From assembly GCA_035995205.1 (NCBI GenBank), contig DASYKS010000099.1:1-64000 (forward strand): a stretch of 64,000 nucleotides of DNA, written 5' to 3'. Origin of the DNA: DASYKS01 sp035995205. Lineage in GTDB: Bacteria; Acidobacteriota; Thermoanaerobaculia; Multivoradales; UBA5704. The stretch's first letter is position 1; the number at the start of each line of letters is the position of its first letter. The position numbers and the translations under genes are program-made. This document shows positions 27,417 to 35,384 of the stretch, in pieces. The notes below the pieces were generated by a model. It had not been told where the DNA came from. It was given only the letters and a program-made list of their open reading frames with translations, and ran no database searches.

Positions 27417-27785
27417 ATGGTCGAGCAATCCGAGGGTGTCATGGTAACCACCGCTAACGTCTCAGAAGATCTGTTGTCTCAGATGGCAGAGGTGATCGTG
27501 CAGGAGGTCAAGCCGGAACGCATCATCCTGTTTGGCTCGCATGCTCGGGGCGACGCTCGGCCAGACTCGGATGTCGACCTTTTGGTGATCGAGCAGGAAG
27601 GCTTCGGAAAACAGCGCAGCCGACGCCGCGAGGCGGCACTGCTTTGGCGTGCTCTCGCACATTTTCCGATTCCAAAAGACATCGTTGTCTACAGCCAGGA
27701 GGAAGCTGCCGCCTGGACAAACTATCCTGGGCACCTCATGGCTCAAGCGTTGCGCGAAGGCCGAGTTCTCTATGAGCGAGAGTGA
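27417..27785 (+). CDS. MNT-type nucleotidyltransferase (antitoxin-like)
   Basis: 122 residues from ATG at 27417; an in-frame ATG at 27441 is a possible start. The minimal nucleotidyltransferase motif is intact: IILFGSHARGDARPDSDVDLLV, with G-S, then two Asp two residues apart. In MNT-HEPN pairs this protein acts as an antitoxin that modifies the HEPN protein by transferring nucleotides. Its end overlaps the HEPN start by 14 bases, a normal arrangement for such pairs. The partner is frameshifted. Confidence 0.85.
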   Translation: MVEQSEGVMVTTANVSEDLLSQMAEVIVQEVKPERIILFGSHARGDARPDSDVDLLVIEQEGFGKQRSRRREAALLWRALAHFPIPKDIVVYSQEEAAAWTNYPGHLMAQALREGRVLYERE

Positions 27786-28196
27786 GCTGCCGTCGAAGCT
27801 GCTCGCACTGGCTCGCAGGGATCTTCGCGCCGCGGAGATGCTTCGCGATCAGCCAGAGGTAGGCGACGGGATTGTTGGTTTCCATGCTCAGCAGGCAGCC
27901 GAGAAACCCTCAAGGCCTGGCTAGCGATTCTTGGTATCGACTTTCCACGGACGCATGACCTGAGCCTCCTGATCCAGAGGCTGTCCGTGGCGGGAGCGGA
28001 GGTTGCGGGCTTGTGGGAGCTCCTTGATCTCAATCCGTTCGCCGTTCAACTTCGCTACGACATCTTGGATGACGAACCCCTGGATCAAGGATCGACTCTG
28101 GAACAGGTGAAGGTGTTGCTTGATCGCGTGGAGGGTCTCTTGGTCGAACAGAAAGATCCTGGAGATCCTGACAGCGGCTCATTAGAGGGCTCCTGA
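27772..28196 (+). pseudogene. HEPN-domain protein, frameshifted
   Basis: The frame from ATG 27772 (SESELPSKLLALARRDLRA...) is a HEPN protein up to HAQQAAEKPSRPG and then stops at 27924. If one base is restored after the AAA near 27903-27905, the text runs on as ALKAWLAILGIDFPRTHDLS and then LNPFAVQLRYDILDDEP to the stop at 28194-28196. The total length of 425 bases (one short of a multiple of three) agrees with a single missing base. An intact protein would have about 141 residues. I see no clear RX4-6H RNase motif. It may be decayed, or the base may be lost by sequencing error. Confidence 0.78.
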
Positions 28197-28199
28197 GGC

Positions 28200-29636
28200 T
28201 TAGGCGTTTCCGGCGCGATCGGATTCGAGGAGATCGGCCAGGGTAACCACCATCACGCCTTCGTGGGTTTCAGGCAACGTGCGACCTGCGATCTCTGGGA
28301 CGAACAGCACCCGAACGACCGACAGGCGTTCGTACCGAGGAGGAAGCGCCGGAGCCGGTCGAGCCGCCAACTCGCCGACCGCCTTTGCGAGCGCCCTCCG
28401 ATCGAACGACTTCGCGCTCCATTTCACCTCTCCCAGCAGCAGCCGTTCGCCGTCGATCGATTCGCTGATCACGTCCCACTCCGGGGCTTCGCGCTGCCAC
28501 CAACGCGACGCGGGACCCCAAGGTCCGAGAGCACCGATCGGTCGCTCGGCCGAGACCCGAGGTAGCAGGATCCGGCAGAGATCTTCCCAGGCTTCGGCGC
28601 GGAGAGCATCCCAGAAGCGGGCGAGGAGTTGGCGCCGCGCCGCCGGAGAGCCGCTCGCAAGCTGCGCCCGGTACGGAGCGACAACCCGGAACCAGAGCCG
28701 GGTGAACGGGTCGGCGATCTTGTAGATCGCCCGCTTGCTTCCTTTCTCGCTGTCGCCGAAGGGGGCTTCCCTGCGGATCAGACCAAGGCCGAGCAGGCGC
28801 TCCAAGGGGCGGGCCATTGAGGTTGCCGGTCGCCCCAAGCGCCCCGCGATCTCGGAGACCCGATGCGCTCCGGCGCCGATCGCTTCGAGAAGTGGGCGGA
28901 CCTCGAGCGCCGAGGGGACTTCTTCGAGCAGCAGGCGATCCGGTTCCCGATGGAGGGCGCCAAGCGGATCGAGAGCCAAGGCCTCGATCTGGTCCACGAC
29001 CTCTCGCCCCGCGCCGAGCGCCAGCTCCCAATATCGAGGGATCCCTCCCCAAGCGGTGTAGAGATCGATCCACGTGGACGCCTTTCCATTCGGAAAAGCA
29101 TCCGGCAAGTGGCGCGGAGAGAGCGGTTGAAGGTCGAGGATCTCTCGCGCTCGTCCAAACAGCGGGGCGTTGCCGGCGAGCACAAGCCCCTGCATCATCC
29201 GCTGACTGGAGCCAGCAACGGCGACAGTCAATCTCGCTTCGCGTGCCTCGTGGTCGATCCAGCGCTGGAGGACGCTCGGCAGCTCTGGCGAGGCGAGCAC
29301 GAGGTAGGGCAGTTCATCAAGGATCAACGGCCCCCGCCATTCGGCGAGCTTCGCCTCCCGCGCGAGGCGAGTGAAGAGCGAGCGCCAGTCGCGATAGTCG
29401 GCCTCGGCGAAATTCACCAGCCGTTGGGCCACCGCCTCGGCGAAGTACCTTCGCTGCAGATCGGGCGTGGATTGGTCGGCCACGGTATAGAGACCGTCGT
29501 GCCGTTCCACCCATTCGAGTAGCAAGCGCGTCTTGCCGACGCGCCGACGACCGTAGACAACCACGAGGCCGCCCTCTTCGGAAACGGCCAGGCGGTCCAG
29601 GCGGGCGAGCTCTTCGAGGCGGTTGACGAAAAACAT
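28200..29636 (-). CDS. AAA-type ATPase with DUF234-like C-terminus
   Basis: 478 residues from the ATG at 29636 (FFVNRLEELARL). The P-loop is VVVYGRRRVGKTRLL (about 24-38), Walker B is PLILDELPYLVL, and AVAGSSQRMM is the sensor region. A winged-helix follows (RVSEIAGRLGRPATSMARPLER). The C-terminal half, with WRDALRAEAWEDLCRILL-like text and DVISESIDGERLLLGEVKW, fits DUF234, a restriction-endonuclease-like fold with E-x-K. This family is known from archaea and scattered bacteria, often in accessory DNA. Role unknown; its fold suggests DNA cleavage or a defence function. Two in-frame ATGs upstream lie in 15-base repeats. Confidence 0.82.
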   Translation of the reverse strand: MFFVNRLEELARLDRLAVSEEGGLVVVYGRRRVGKTRLLLEWVERHDGLYTVADQSTPDLQRRYFAEAVAQRLVNFAEADYRDWRSLFTRLAREAKLAEWRGPLILDELPYLVLASPELPSVLQRWIDHEAREARLTVAVAGSSQRMMQGLVLAGNAPLFGRAREILDLQPLSPRHLPDAFPNGKASTWIDLYTAWGGIPRYWELALGAGREVVDQIEALALDPLGALHREPDRLLLEEVPSALEVRPLLEAIGAGAHRVSEIAGRLGRPATSMARPLERLLGLGLIRREAPFGDSEKGSKRAIYKIADPFTRLWFRVVAPYRAQLASGSPAARRQLLARFWDALRAEAWEDLCRILLPRVSAERPIGALGPWGPASRWWQREAPEWDVISESIDGERLLLGEVKWSAKSFDRRALAKAVGELAARPAPALPPRYERLSVVRVLFVPEIAGRTLPETHEGVMVVTLADLLESDRAGNA

Positions 29637-29669
29637 TATGCCGGTCAGCATAATGCAGGTCCGCATAAT
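29634..29669 (-). repeat. 15-base tandem repeats spanning the ATPase start codons
   Basis: Read on the minus strand, ATTATGCGGACCTGC (29669-29655) and ATTATGCTGACCGGC (29654-29640) are adjacent direct repeats with two differences, followed by ATAATG at 29639-29634. Each carries an in-frame ATG, giving a start region coding IMRTCIMLTGIM. CATTATGC and GCATAATG (29634-29641, 29648-29655) also form a perfect inverted repeat. This may be an operator or repeated initiation site. Confidence 0.6.
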
Positions 29670-29868
29670 CTTGGCAACGCAGCGCGGATTCGGCGTCGTT
29701 GGCTGGCCCTGGCGCATTCAGCCGGCAGCCGACGATTCTCCGCGCCGGAAAGCGGCCTGCGCCGAAAGTTCACCGGAGGCGGCGACCGACAGCGGCGTTC
29801 GCCGACATAGAGTCGCGAGGCGAGAGAGATGGCGGCTATCGACGGCTGGGGCAGAATTTCACTCGTGG

Positions 29869-30121
29869 GAAGCCGCTATCGGCCGTGGATAGCCGCTATC
29901 CAGCACGGATAGCGGCTATACGGCGCAGATAGCCGCTATCCAGCGTGGATAGCCGCTATGTAGCCGTGGATAGCGGCTATCCACCGCGGATAGCCGCTAT
30001 GCAGCGTCCGATAGCCGCTATACGGCGGCGATAGCGGCTCTACGGACCCTGAATCGCAGTTCGGGCCTCGCATTCCGAGGGTCGATGCTGAAATGGGCAG
30101 GGGCTCGCCGATAGCGGCTAA
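29869..30121. repeat. Phased array of ATAGCSGCTAT palindromes
   Basis: Nine copies of the 11-base palindrome ATAGC-S-GCTAT start at 29869, 29889, 29909, 29929, 29949, 29970, 29990, 30011 and 30031; the first and last are imperfect. The spacing is always 20 or 21 bases, mean about 20.3, so all units face the same side of the helix. Spacers are 9-10 bases and often end GTGG or CGCGG. A further ATAGCGGCTAA at 30111 lies exactly four periods on. There is no coding potential in 29718-30138 otherwise. It resembles an iteron or cooperative operator array. Confidence 0.9.
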
Positions 30122-30138
30122 ATCGCGGTCGCAGTCCG

Positions 30139-30570
30139 CTACCGCCGGCTGATCGTGAACTTGCCGAAGCTGACCCCCAGCTCGACGCCGGTGCCGTTGC
30201 CCGCGAGGGCGAGCGACACTTCGCCTTTGGTCAGCGCCTGGGCTTCGGAAGATTTCACGGCTCCCGCCGAGGCACCCCCCGCGACGTAGGTTCCGAACAG
30301 CTCCTTGATGTCGCCGACCTCGGAGAACTTGCCGAAGCCGTCGCGGACCTTCGAGCGACCGGCGGTCAGGCCTCCGCCTTTGCCTTCGAGACGAACGGTG
30401 GCCGTCTGGCCGTTGTCGCAGGTGATCGTGCCGGATCCTTTGCTGGCCTTGTAGAAGATCGACCAGCTGGTCAGGTTGAATTTCATCGTGCAGTCGGTCG
30501 CGTGCGCCGCCGGGGCGGCGGCCAGTCCGATGAGCAAGGCGGCGAGGGGCAGGACGTGGAATCGGGTCAT
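30139..30570 (-). CDS. Small secreted protein of unknown function
   Basis: 143 residues. ATG at 30570 has AGAGGAGA about seven bases upstream. The signal peptide is clear (residues about 1-25, LPLAALLIGLAAAPAAHA). The mature part is Gly/Ser-rich and beta-like: CTMKFNLTSWSIFYKASKG, GSGTITCDNGQTATVRLEGK, then SEVGDIKELFGTYVAGG and a C-terminal GTGVELGVSFGKFTISRR. The alternating pattern suggests an outer-membrane-associated or periplasmic beta-rich protein. I do not recognise the family. The two Cys (CTMK, ITC) could form a disulfide. Confidence 0.82.
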   Translation of the reverse strand: MTRFHVLPLAALLIGLAAAPAAHATDCTMKFNLTSWSIFYKASKGSGTITCDNGQTATVRLEGKGGGLTAGRSKVRDGFGKFSEVGDIKELFGTYVAGGASAGAVKSSEAQALTKGEVSLALAGNGTGVELGVSFGKFTISRR

Positions 30571-30862
30571 CGAAATTCTCCTCTTAGATGTTCGATCAAA
30601 GGGTGACACGCGCAGCGTACGGCGGCAACTCGTTCCGGCTGGAGGGGCCCCGGTTCGCGAGATCTCCTCCCTCTGCAAACCACGCGCCCCCGTCGATCCA
30701 CGTTCGGACGCGACAGTATCGAGACCTTCCCCTTCTGGTTCAACATCGTCACGCCCTGAGGCGGCCCCCCGGCGTCCCCGGCCTCTCAGGTTTCCGGAGG
30801 GGCCGCCGGGGCGCCTTTGCCCGATGCCCCGATGCGACAGATTCCTCCGGTTTTCCCCGCAT
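30571..30862. other. Intergenic region between ADOP permease and secreted protein
   Basis: This stretch lies downstream of the minus-strand permease and upstream of the minus-strand secreted protein. Perfect inverted arms GGCGGCCCC (30760-30768) and GGGGCCGCC (30799-30807), nested in CTGAG/CTCAG, could form a terminator-like hairpin for the permease, but a T-run is not obvious. No convincing gene is seen. Confidence 0.4.
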
Positions 30863-33298
30863 TCAACCCCGAAGGACGATCGTCGGATCGACCGAGGCCG
30901 CCCGGTTGACCGGTTCGACGCTGGCGAACCCGGCAACCGCCACGAGGGCGAGCACCACCGCCGGAATCGTGGCGGGGGAGATCGGAACCAAACCGGCCAA
31001 TTGGCCGGCAATCGCCCAATAGGCAAGTCCGACGCCCGGAGCCCCGAGCAGTAAGCCGAGCGCGGTCAGGCCCAAGCCGCGCTTCGCCACCAGAAGGACC
31101 AGGTCTCGGCGGTCCGCGCCGAGCGCGATCCGGATACCCAGCTCCCGAGTGCGGCGCAAAACCGAGTAGGAAATCATGCCGTAGACGCCCACCGCGGCGA
31201 GCAGCAGCGCGACTCCTCCGAAGGTGCCCATGACGGCGATGATCGCGCGCTCGCCGCGGAACTCGCGGTTGACATGGTCGCGAAAGGTCCGCACTTCGGC
31301 CACGGCCACCTTGGGGTCGATCCCTTCGATCGCCGTGCGGACCGCATCTCCGACGGCCAGCGGCTCACCTTTCGTCCGGACGAGGAAATAGAGGTTGGCT
31401 TCCGGCGTTTGGGCATAAGGGCGATAGAAAGTCGGCGGTACGGCTCCCGCAAAGAGCGCTTGCCCCTGCAACACGTCGCCGACCACGCCCACGATGCGGA
31501 CCTGCCGGCCGGCGAGGGCGACCTTCCGGCCCACCACGTCTCCGAGGGAAGACGAAGGAAAGAACCGACGCGCCGCCGTGCGTCCGATCAGCGCCACGGG
31601 TTCGCTTTCCGGCACATCGAGGGAGGAGAAATCGCGCCCCGCGAGACGGCCCACGCCGAGCGCGTCGAAATAGCCCGCGGGAACCGAAACGATCGTGGCG
31701 GGGGGGAGCGGCGAGTCTTTCGAGCGATCCTCGGCCGGAGCGTCCACCTCCTCGGTTCCCGCGACGGATAGTTGGCGGATCCCCCGGCTGCGCGGCAGAT
31801 TGGAGCTTGCCGTGGCTCGCACGACGCCGGGAAGGAGGGAGAGCCGCTCGACCACCTGCTGTTCGAAGGCCGCGGCACGATGCGGTTCGTCGTAGTGGAC
31901 GGCGGGGAGCGACAGCCGGGCGGTCAGCAGCCGGTCGGGATCGAAGCCGGGGGAGAGCGCGCGCAGGTCGATCATCGCTTTGAGCAGAAGTCCGGTGCCG
32001 GACATCATGATCAGCGCGAGCGCCAGCTCGACCACCACCAGCCCATGGGAAACCCACCGGCGCCGGCGCCCTTCGGTCGCGGTTCGCGAACGTTGCCCCA
32101 AGGCGGCGGAGAGGTCCGGGCGCGAAGTGGCAAAGGCCGGAGCGAGGCCGAAGATCAGCCCGGCGGCGAGCGAGGCGGCAAGTCCGAAGAAGATCACCCG
32201 GGCGTCAAGAGTGGGGGTGAAATGCCGCGGCAATTTGTCGGAAAGGAGCCGAGAGAACAGCTCGATGCTGGCTCTCGCGAAGACCAGCCCGAGGAGGGCG
32301 CCGATTCCGGCGAGCAAAAGGCTTTCGGTGAGGAGTTGGCGGACGATCCGTCCGCGCCCGCCCCCGAGAGCGGCCCGCACGGCGATCTCCGCCCGGCGGT
32401 CCTGGCCCCGGGCGAGCAGCACGTTGGCCACGTTGGCGCAGGCGATCAGCAGGATCAAAAGCATCGCGGTTTGCAGCAGGACGTAGAGCTTGCGATCGCT
32501 CGGGTTGGGGAACTGCTCGCGCAACGTGTTGACCTGCACGGCAAAGCCGCGATTCTCCGCCGGATGCTCGGCTTCGAGCCGTTGAGCGATCGCTTCGAGC
32601 TCGTGTCGGGCGCCCGCCAAGGTCGCTTCGGGGGACAGGCGGGCCATCACCATCAGATCGTGCCGGTCGCGTTCCGCTTTGGCTCGATCGAGAACCAGCG
32701 GCACCCAGACTTGCACGTTGCGGCTGAACAGCTCGAACCCTTCGGGCAGAATGCCGACCACCGTATGCGGCACGTCGTCCAGACGGATCGTTGATCCGAG
32801 GATTTTCGGGTCGCCGCCGAATCGCTTCCGCCAGAGGTCGTAGGTCAAAAGCGCGACCGCCGAATGGCCGGGCTGCCCGTCGGCCGGTTCGAACGACCGC
32901 CCTCGTTCGGGAGTCACTCCAAGGAGAGACAGCAGGCCCGGGGTTGCGATCATCGCCTCGAGCTCTTCCGGATGATCGCCTCCGGTGAGCGCCAAGGTTC
33001 CCGGGCAGAGCGCTTCAAGGGCCGAGAAGCTCCGGCTCCGCTCCCGCCAGTCGAGCAGATTCGCCGCGGCCACCAAGGAGGGATCGTCCGGAGCTTGGCC
33101 CCGGGTTTCGAGCACGACCAGGAGATGCTCGGCGTCGCGGTAGGGGAATGGCCGAAGCAGCGCCGCTTCGATCAAGCTGAACACAGTGGCGTTGCCGGCG
33201 ATCGCGAGCGCGATCGACAGGCAGATGACCGCCGTGATGCCGCGGTTTTGACCGATCGAACGGACGGCGAGACGAAGATCCTGCAGCAGCCTGTCCAT
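30863..33298 (-). CDS. ADOP-type ABC transporter permease
   Basis: 811 residues from ATG 33298, with GGGAGGG five bases upstream. The layout is that of acidobacterial duplicated orphan permeases: a DRLLQDLRLAVRSIGQNRG opening with TM1, a MacB_PCD domain, three TMs (LLILLIACANVANVLLARG, LLTESLLLAGIGALLGLV), then a second half with its own TM and PCD (VVVELALALIMMSGTGLLLK, VVGRKVALAGRQVRIVGVVG), and a C-terminal FtsX block (GVALLLAAVGVYGMISYSVL). No ATPase gene is adjacent, as expected for the family. Function unknown; inner membrane. The open frame continues upstream across fhs on the other strand, but that part is not real. Confidence 0.9.
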   Translation of the reverse strand: MDRLLQDLRLAVRSIGQNRGITAVICLSIALAIAGNATVFSLIEAALLRPFPYRDAEHLLVVLETRGQAPDDPSLVAAANLLDWRERSRSFSALEALCPGTLALTGGDHPEELEAMIATPGLLSLLGVTPERGRSFEPADGQPGHSAVALLTYDLWRKRFGGDPKILGSTIRLDDVPHTVVGILPEGFELFSRNVQVWVPLVLDRAKAERDRHDLMVMARLSPEATLAGARHELEAIAQRLEAEHPAENRGFAVQVNTLREQFPNPSDRKLYVLLQTAMLLILLIACANVANVLLARGQDRRAEIAVRAALGGGRGRIVRQLLTESLLLAGIGALLGLVFARASIELFSRLLSDKLPRHFTPTLDARVIFFGLAASLAAGLIFGLAPAFATSRPDLSAALGQRSRTATEGRRRRWVSHGLVVVELALALIMMSGTGLLLKAMIDLRALSPGFDPDRLLTARLSLPAVHYDEPHRAAAFEQQVVERLSLLPGVVRATASSNLPRSRGIRQLSVAGTEEVDAPAEDRSKDSPLPPATIVSVPAGYFDALGVGRLAGRDFSSLDVPESEPVALIGRTAARRFFPSSSLGDVVGRKVALAGRQVRIVGVVGDVLQGQALFAGAVPPTFYRPYAQTPEANLYFLVRTKGEPLAVGDAVRTAIEGIDPKVAVAEVRTFRDHVNREFRGERAIIAVMGTFGGVALLLAAVGVYGMISYSVLRRTRELGIRIALGADRRDLVLLVAKRGLGLTALGLLLGAPGVGLAYWAIAGQLAGLVPISPATIPAVVLALVAVAGFASVEPVNRAASVDPTIVLRG

Positions 33299-33478
33299 GG
33301 TGTCCCTCCCGTTCGTGCGCCCCGCTTCAAGGTACGACTCGGCGGAGGCGAAGTTTTCGGACGGTATTTCTAGAATGGCTTTCGGGGAAGTGGTCGCAGA
33401 GGCGGCACGAATGGGATACTGCCGTGATTTTTCGTCGCGTCGAAACGTGTACCGCAGGATTCGTCCCAGGGAGGTAGC

Positions 33479-35152
33479 ATGGCGTCGGACATCGAAATCG
33501 CACAGCAGGCAACGCTCAAGCGCGTCTCGGAAGTCGCCCGGGAGCGGCTCGGCATCGCCGAGGAACACCTGGAGCCCTACGGCCACTACAAGGCGAAGAT
33601 CTCGCTCGACTACCTCGCCGGGTTGAAGGATCGGCCGGACGGCAAGCTGATCCTGGTCACCGCGATGACCCCGACGCCCGCGGGGGAGGGCAAGACCACG
33701 ACCTCGGTGGGGCTGGGCGACGCGCTCAACCGGATCGGCAAGAAGGCGTTGATCTGCCTGCGCGAGCCGAGCCTCGGCCCGGTGTTCGGGATGAAGGGGG
33801 GCGCGGCCGGCGGCGGTTTCGCCCAGGTGGTGCCGATGGAGGACATCAACCTCCACTTCACCGGCGATTTCAACGCGATCGGCCTCGCCAACAACCTGCT
33901 CGCCGCCCTGCTCGACAACCACATCCACCACGGCAACGAGCTGGGGATCGACGTCCGGCGGATCAGCTGGAAACGGGTGGTCGACATGAACGACCGCGCG
34001 CTGCGCGAGATCGTGGTCAGCCTCGGCGGCTTCGGCAACGGTTTCCCGCGCCAGGACGGCTTCGACATCGTGGTCGCCTCGGAGGTGATGGCGATCTTCT
34101 GCCTGTCGACCTCGCTTGCCGATCTGAAGGAACGGCTGGGCAACATCGTCGTCGCCCACACCCGCGACCGGAAGCCGATCCACGCCCGCGATCTGAAGGC
34201 CCACGGCGCGATGACCGTGCTGCTCAAGGACGCCCTCCAGCCGAACCTGGTGCAGACGCTGGAAAACAACCCGGCGATCCTGCACGGCGGACCGTTCGCC
34301 AACATCGCCCACGGCTGCAACTCGGTGATCGCGACGAAAGCGGCGCTCAAGCTCGCCGACTACGTGGTGACCGAAGCCGGCTTCGGAGCGGACTTGGGCG
34401 CCGAGAAATTCATCGACATCAAGTGCCGAAAGTCGGGCCTGCGCCCCTCCGCCGCGGTCGTCGTCGCGACGATCCGGGCGCTCAAGTACCACGGCGGTGC
34501 CGACTTGAAGACCTTGACCACCGAGAATCTCGACGCCCTGGCGAAGGGAATCGTCAACCTCGAACGGCACGTCGAGAACGTCCAGAATGGCTACGGCCTC
34601 GGGTGCGTCGTGGCGATCAACCGGTTCTCCTCCGACACCGCGGCCGAGATCGCCTTGGTCGAAGAGAAGATGGCGAAGCTCGGCGTGAAGGTCGCTTTAG
34701 CTACCCACTGGGCCGACGGCGGAGCGGGTGCGACGGATCTTGCGGAGATCGTCGTCGAGCTGTGCGAGCGCCCCTCGACCTTCCGCTTCGTCTACGAGGA
34801 TTCCGACACCCTCATGGAGAAGGTCGAAAAGATCGCCCGCACGATCTATCGCGCTGATGGCGTCACCGTCGACAGCAAAGCCCGCACCCAGATCGAGCGT
34901 CTCCAAGCCGACGGCTACGGCCACTACCCGGTCTGCGTGGCGAAGACCCAATACTCCTTCTCCACCGACGCCACCAAACGCGCCGCGCCCACCGGCCACA
35001 AGCTCGACATCCGCGAGGTCCGCCTCGCTGCCGGAGCCGAGTTCGTGGTCATGGTCTGCGGCGACATCATGACGATGCCCGGCCTGCCGAAGGTTCCGTC
35101 GGCTCAGGCGATCGATCTGGACGAGAACGGAAGGGTGGTGGGGCTGTTCTAG
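33479..35152 (+). CDS. fhs: Formate-tetrahydrofolate ligase
   Basis: 557 residues, the standard length. It joins formate to tetrahydrofolate with ATP to give 10-formyl-THF, in the cytoplasm. Clear blocks are LILVTAMTPTPAGEGKTTTS (P-loop, about residues 57-76), CLREPSLGPVFGMKGGAAGG, MEDINLHFTGDFNAIGLANN, FANIAHGCNSVIATKAAL, VTEAGFGADLGAEKF and a C-terminal GDIMTMPGLPK. AGGGAGGT precedes the ATG. It stands alone, so formate use or one-carbon supply is likely rather than a full acetyl-CoA pathway. It is divergent from the ADOP gene across 180 bases. Confidence 0.97.
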   Translation: MASDIEIAQQATLKRVSEVARERLGIAEEHLEPYGHYKAKISLDYLAGLKDRPDGKLILVTAMTPTPAGEGKTTTSVGLGDALNRIGKKALICLREPSLGPVFGMKGGAAGGGFAQVVPMEDINLHFTGDFNAIGLANNLLAALLDNHIHHGNELGIDVRRISWKRVVDMNDRALREIVVSLGGFGNGFPRQDGFDIVVASEVMAIFCLSTSLADLKERLGNIVVAHTRDRKPIHARDLKAHGAMTVLLKDALQPNLVQTLENNPAILHGGPFANIAHGCNSVIATKAALKLADYVVTEAGFGADLGAEKFIDIKCRKSGLRPSAAVVVATIRALKYHGGADLKTLTTENLDALAKGIVNLERHVENVQNGYGLGCVVAINRFSSDTAAEIALVEEKMAKLGVKVALATHWADGGAGATDLAEIVVELCERPSTFRFVYEDSDTLMEKVEKIARTIYRADGVTVDSKARTQIERLQADGYGHYPVCVAKTQYSFSTDATKRAAPTGHKLDIREVRLAAGAEFVVMVCGDIMTMPGLPKVPSAQAIDLDENGRVVGLF

Positions 35153-35187
35153 CGGACGCGAGCGCGGCAGAAGGACTCCCGCGCTCG

Positions 35188-35287
35188 ATAGCCGAGATAG
35201 CCGCGGATTGAGAAGTAGAGTGGCGGGCGCGGCCGGATAGCCGCTGTTCTTTCCCGATAGTCGCCATCCAGCTCGGATAGCGGCTAT
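35188..35287. repeat. Second, degenerate ATAGCSGCTAT array
   Basis: Related units lie at 35188 (ATAGCCGAGAT), 35197 (ATAGCCGCGGA), 35237 (ATAGCCGCTGT), 35257 (ATAGTCGCCAT) and 35277 (ATAGCGGCTAT, perfect). The last three are spaced by exactly 20 bases, and 35197 is 40 bases (two periods) before 35237. It lies between the convergent fhs and arsM genes. The motif and period match the array at 29.9-30.1 kb, but most units have decayed. Confidence 0.7.
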
Positions 35288-35384
35288 CCACATCCAACAG
35301 CGCATTTCCCGGCCCGCCCACGATCGCCGATTTGTCTCCGGCTGGGAGGAGCAGATAGATCGCTCGAACTGCCGATCCCTCAAC

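Noticed and set aside
29869..30041. CRISPR array
   Set aside because: Repeats are 11 bases with 9-10 base spacers, far too short for CRISPR; no cas genes are present.
33299..34570. N-terminal extension of the ADOP permease across fhs
   Set aside because: The extension is antisense to the well-conserved fhs gene; ATG 33298 has a strong Shine-Dalgarno and gives the normal family N-terminus.
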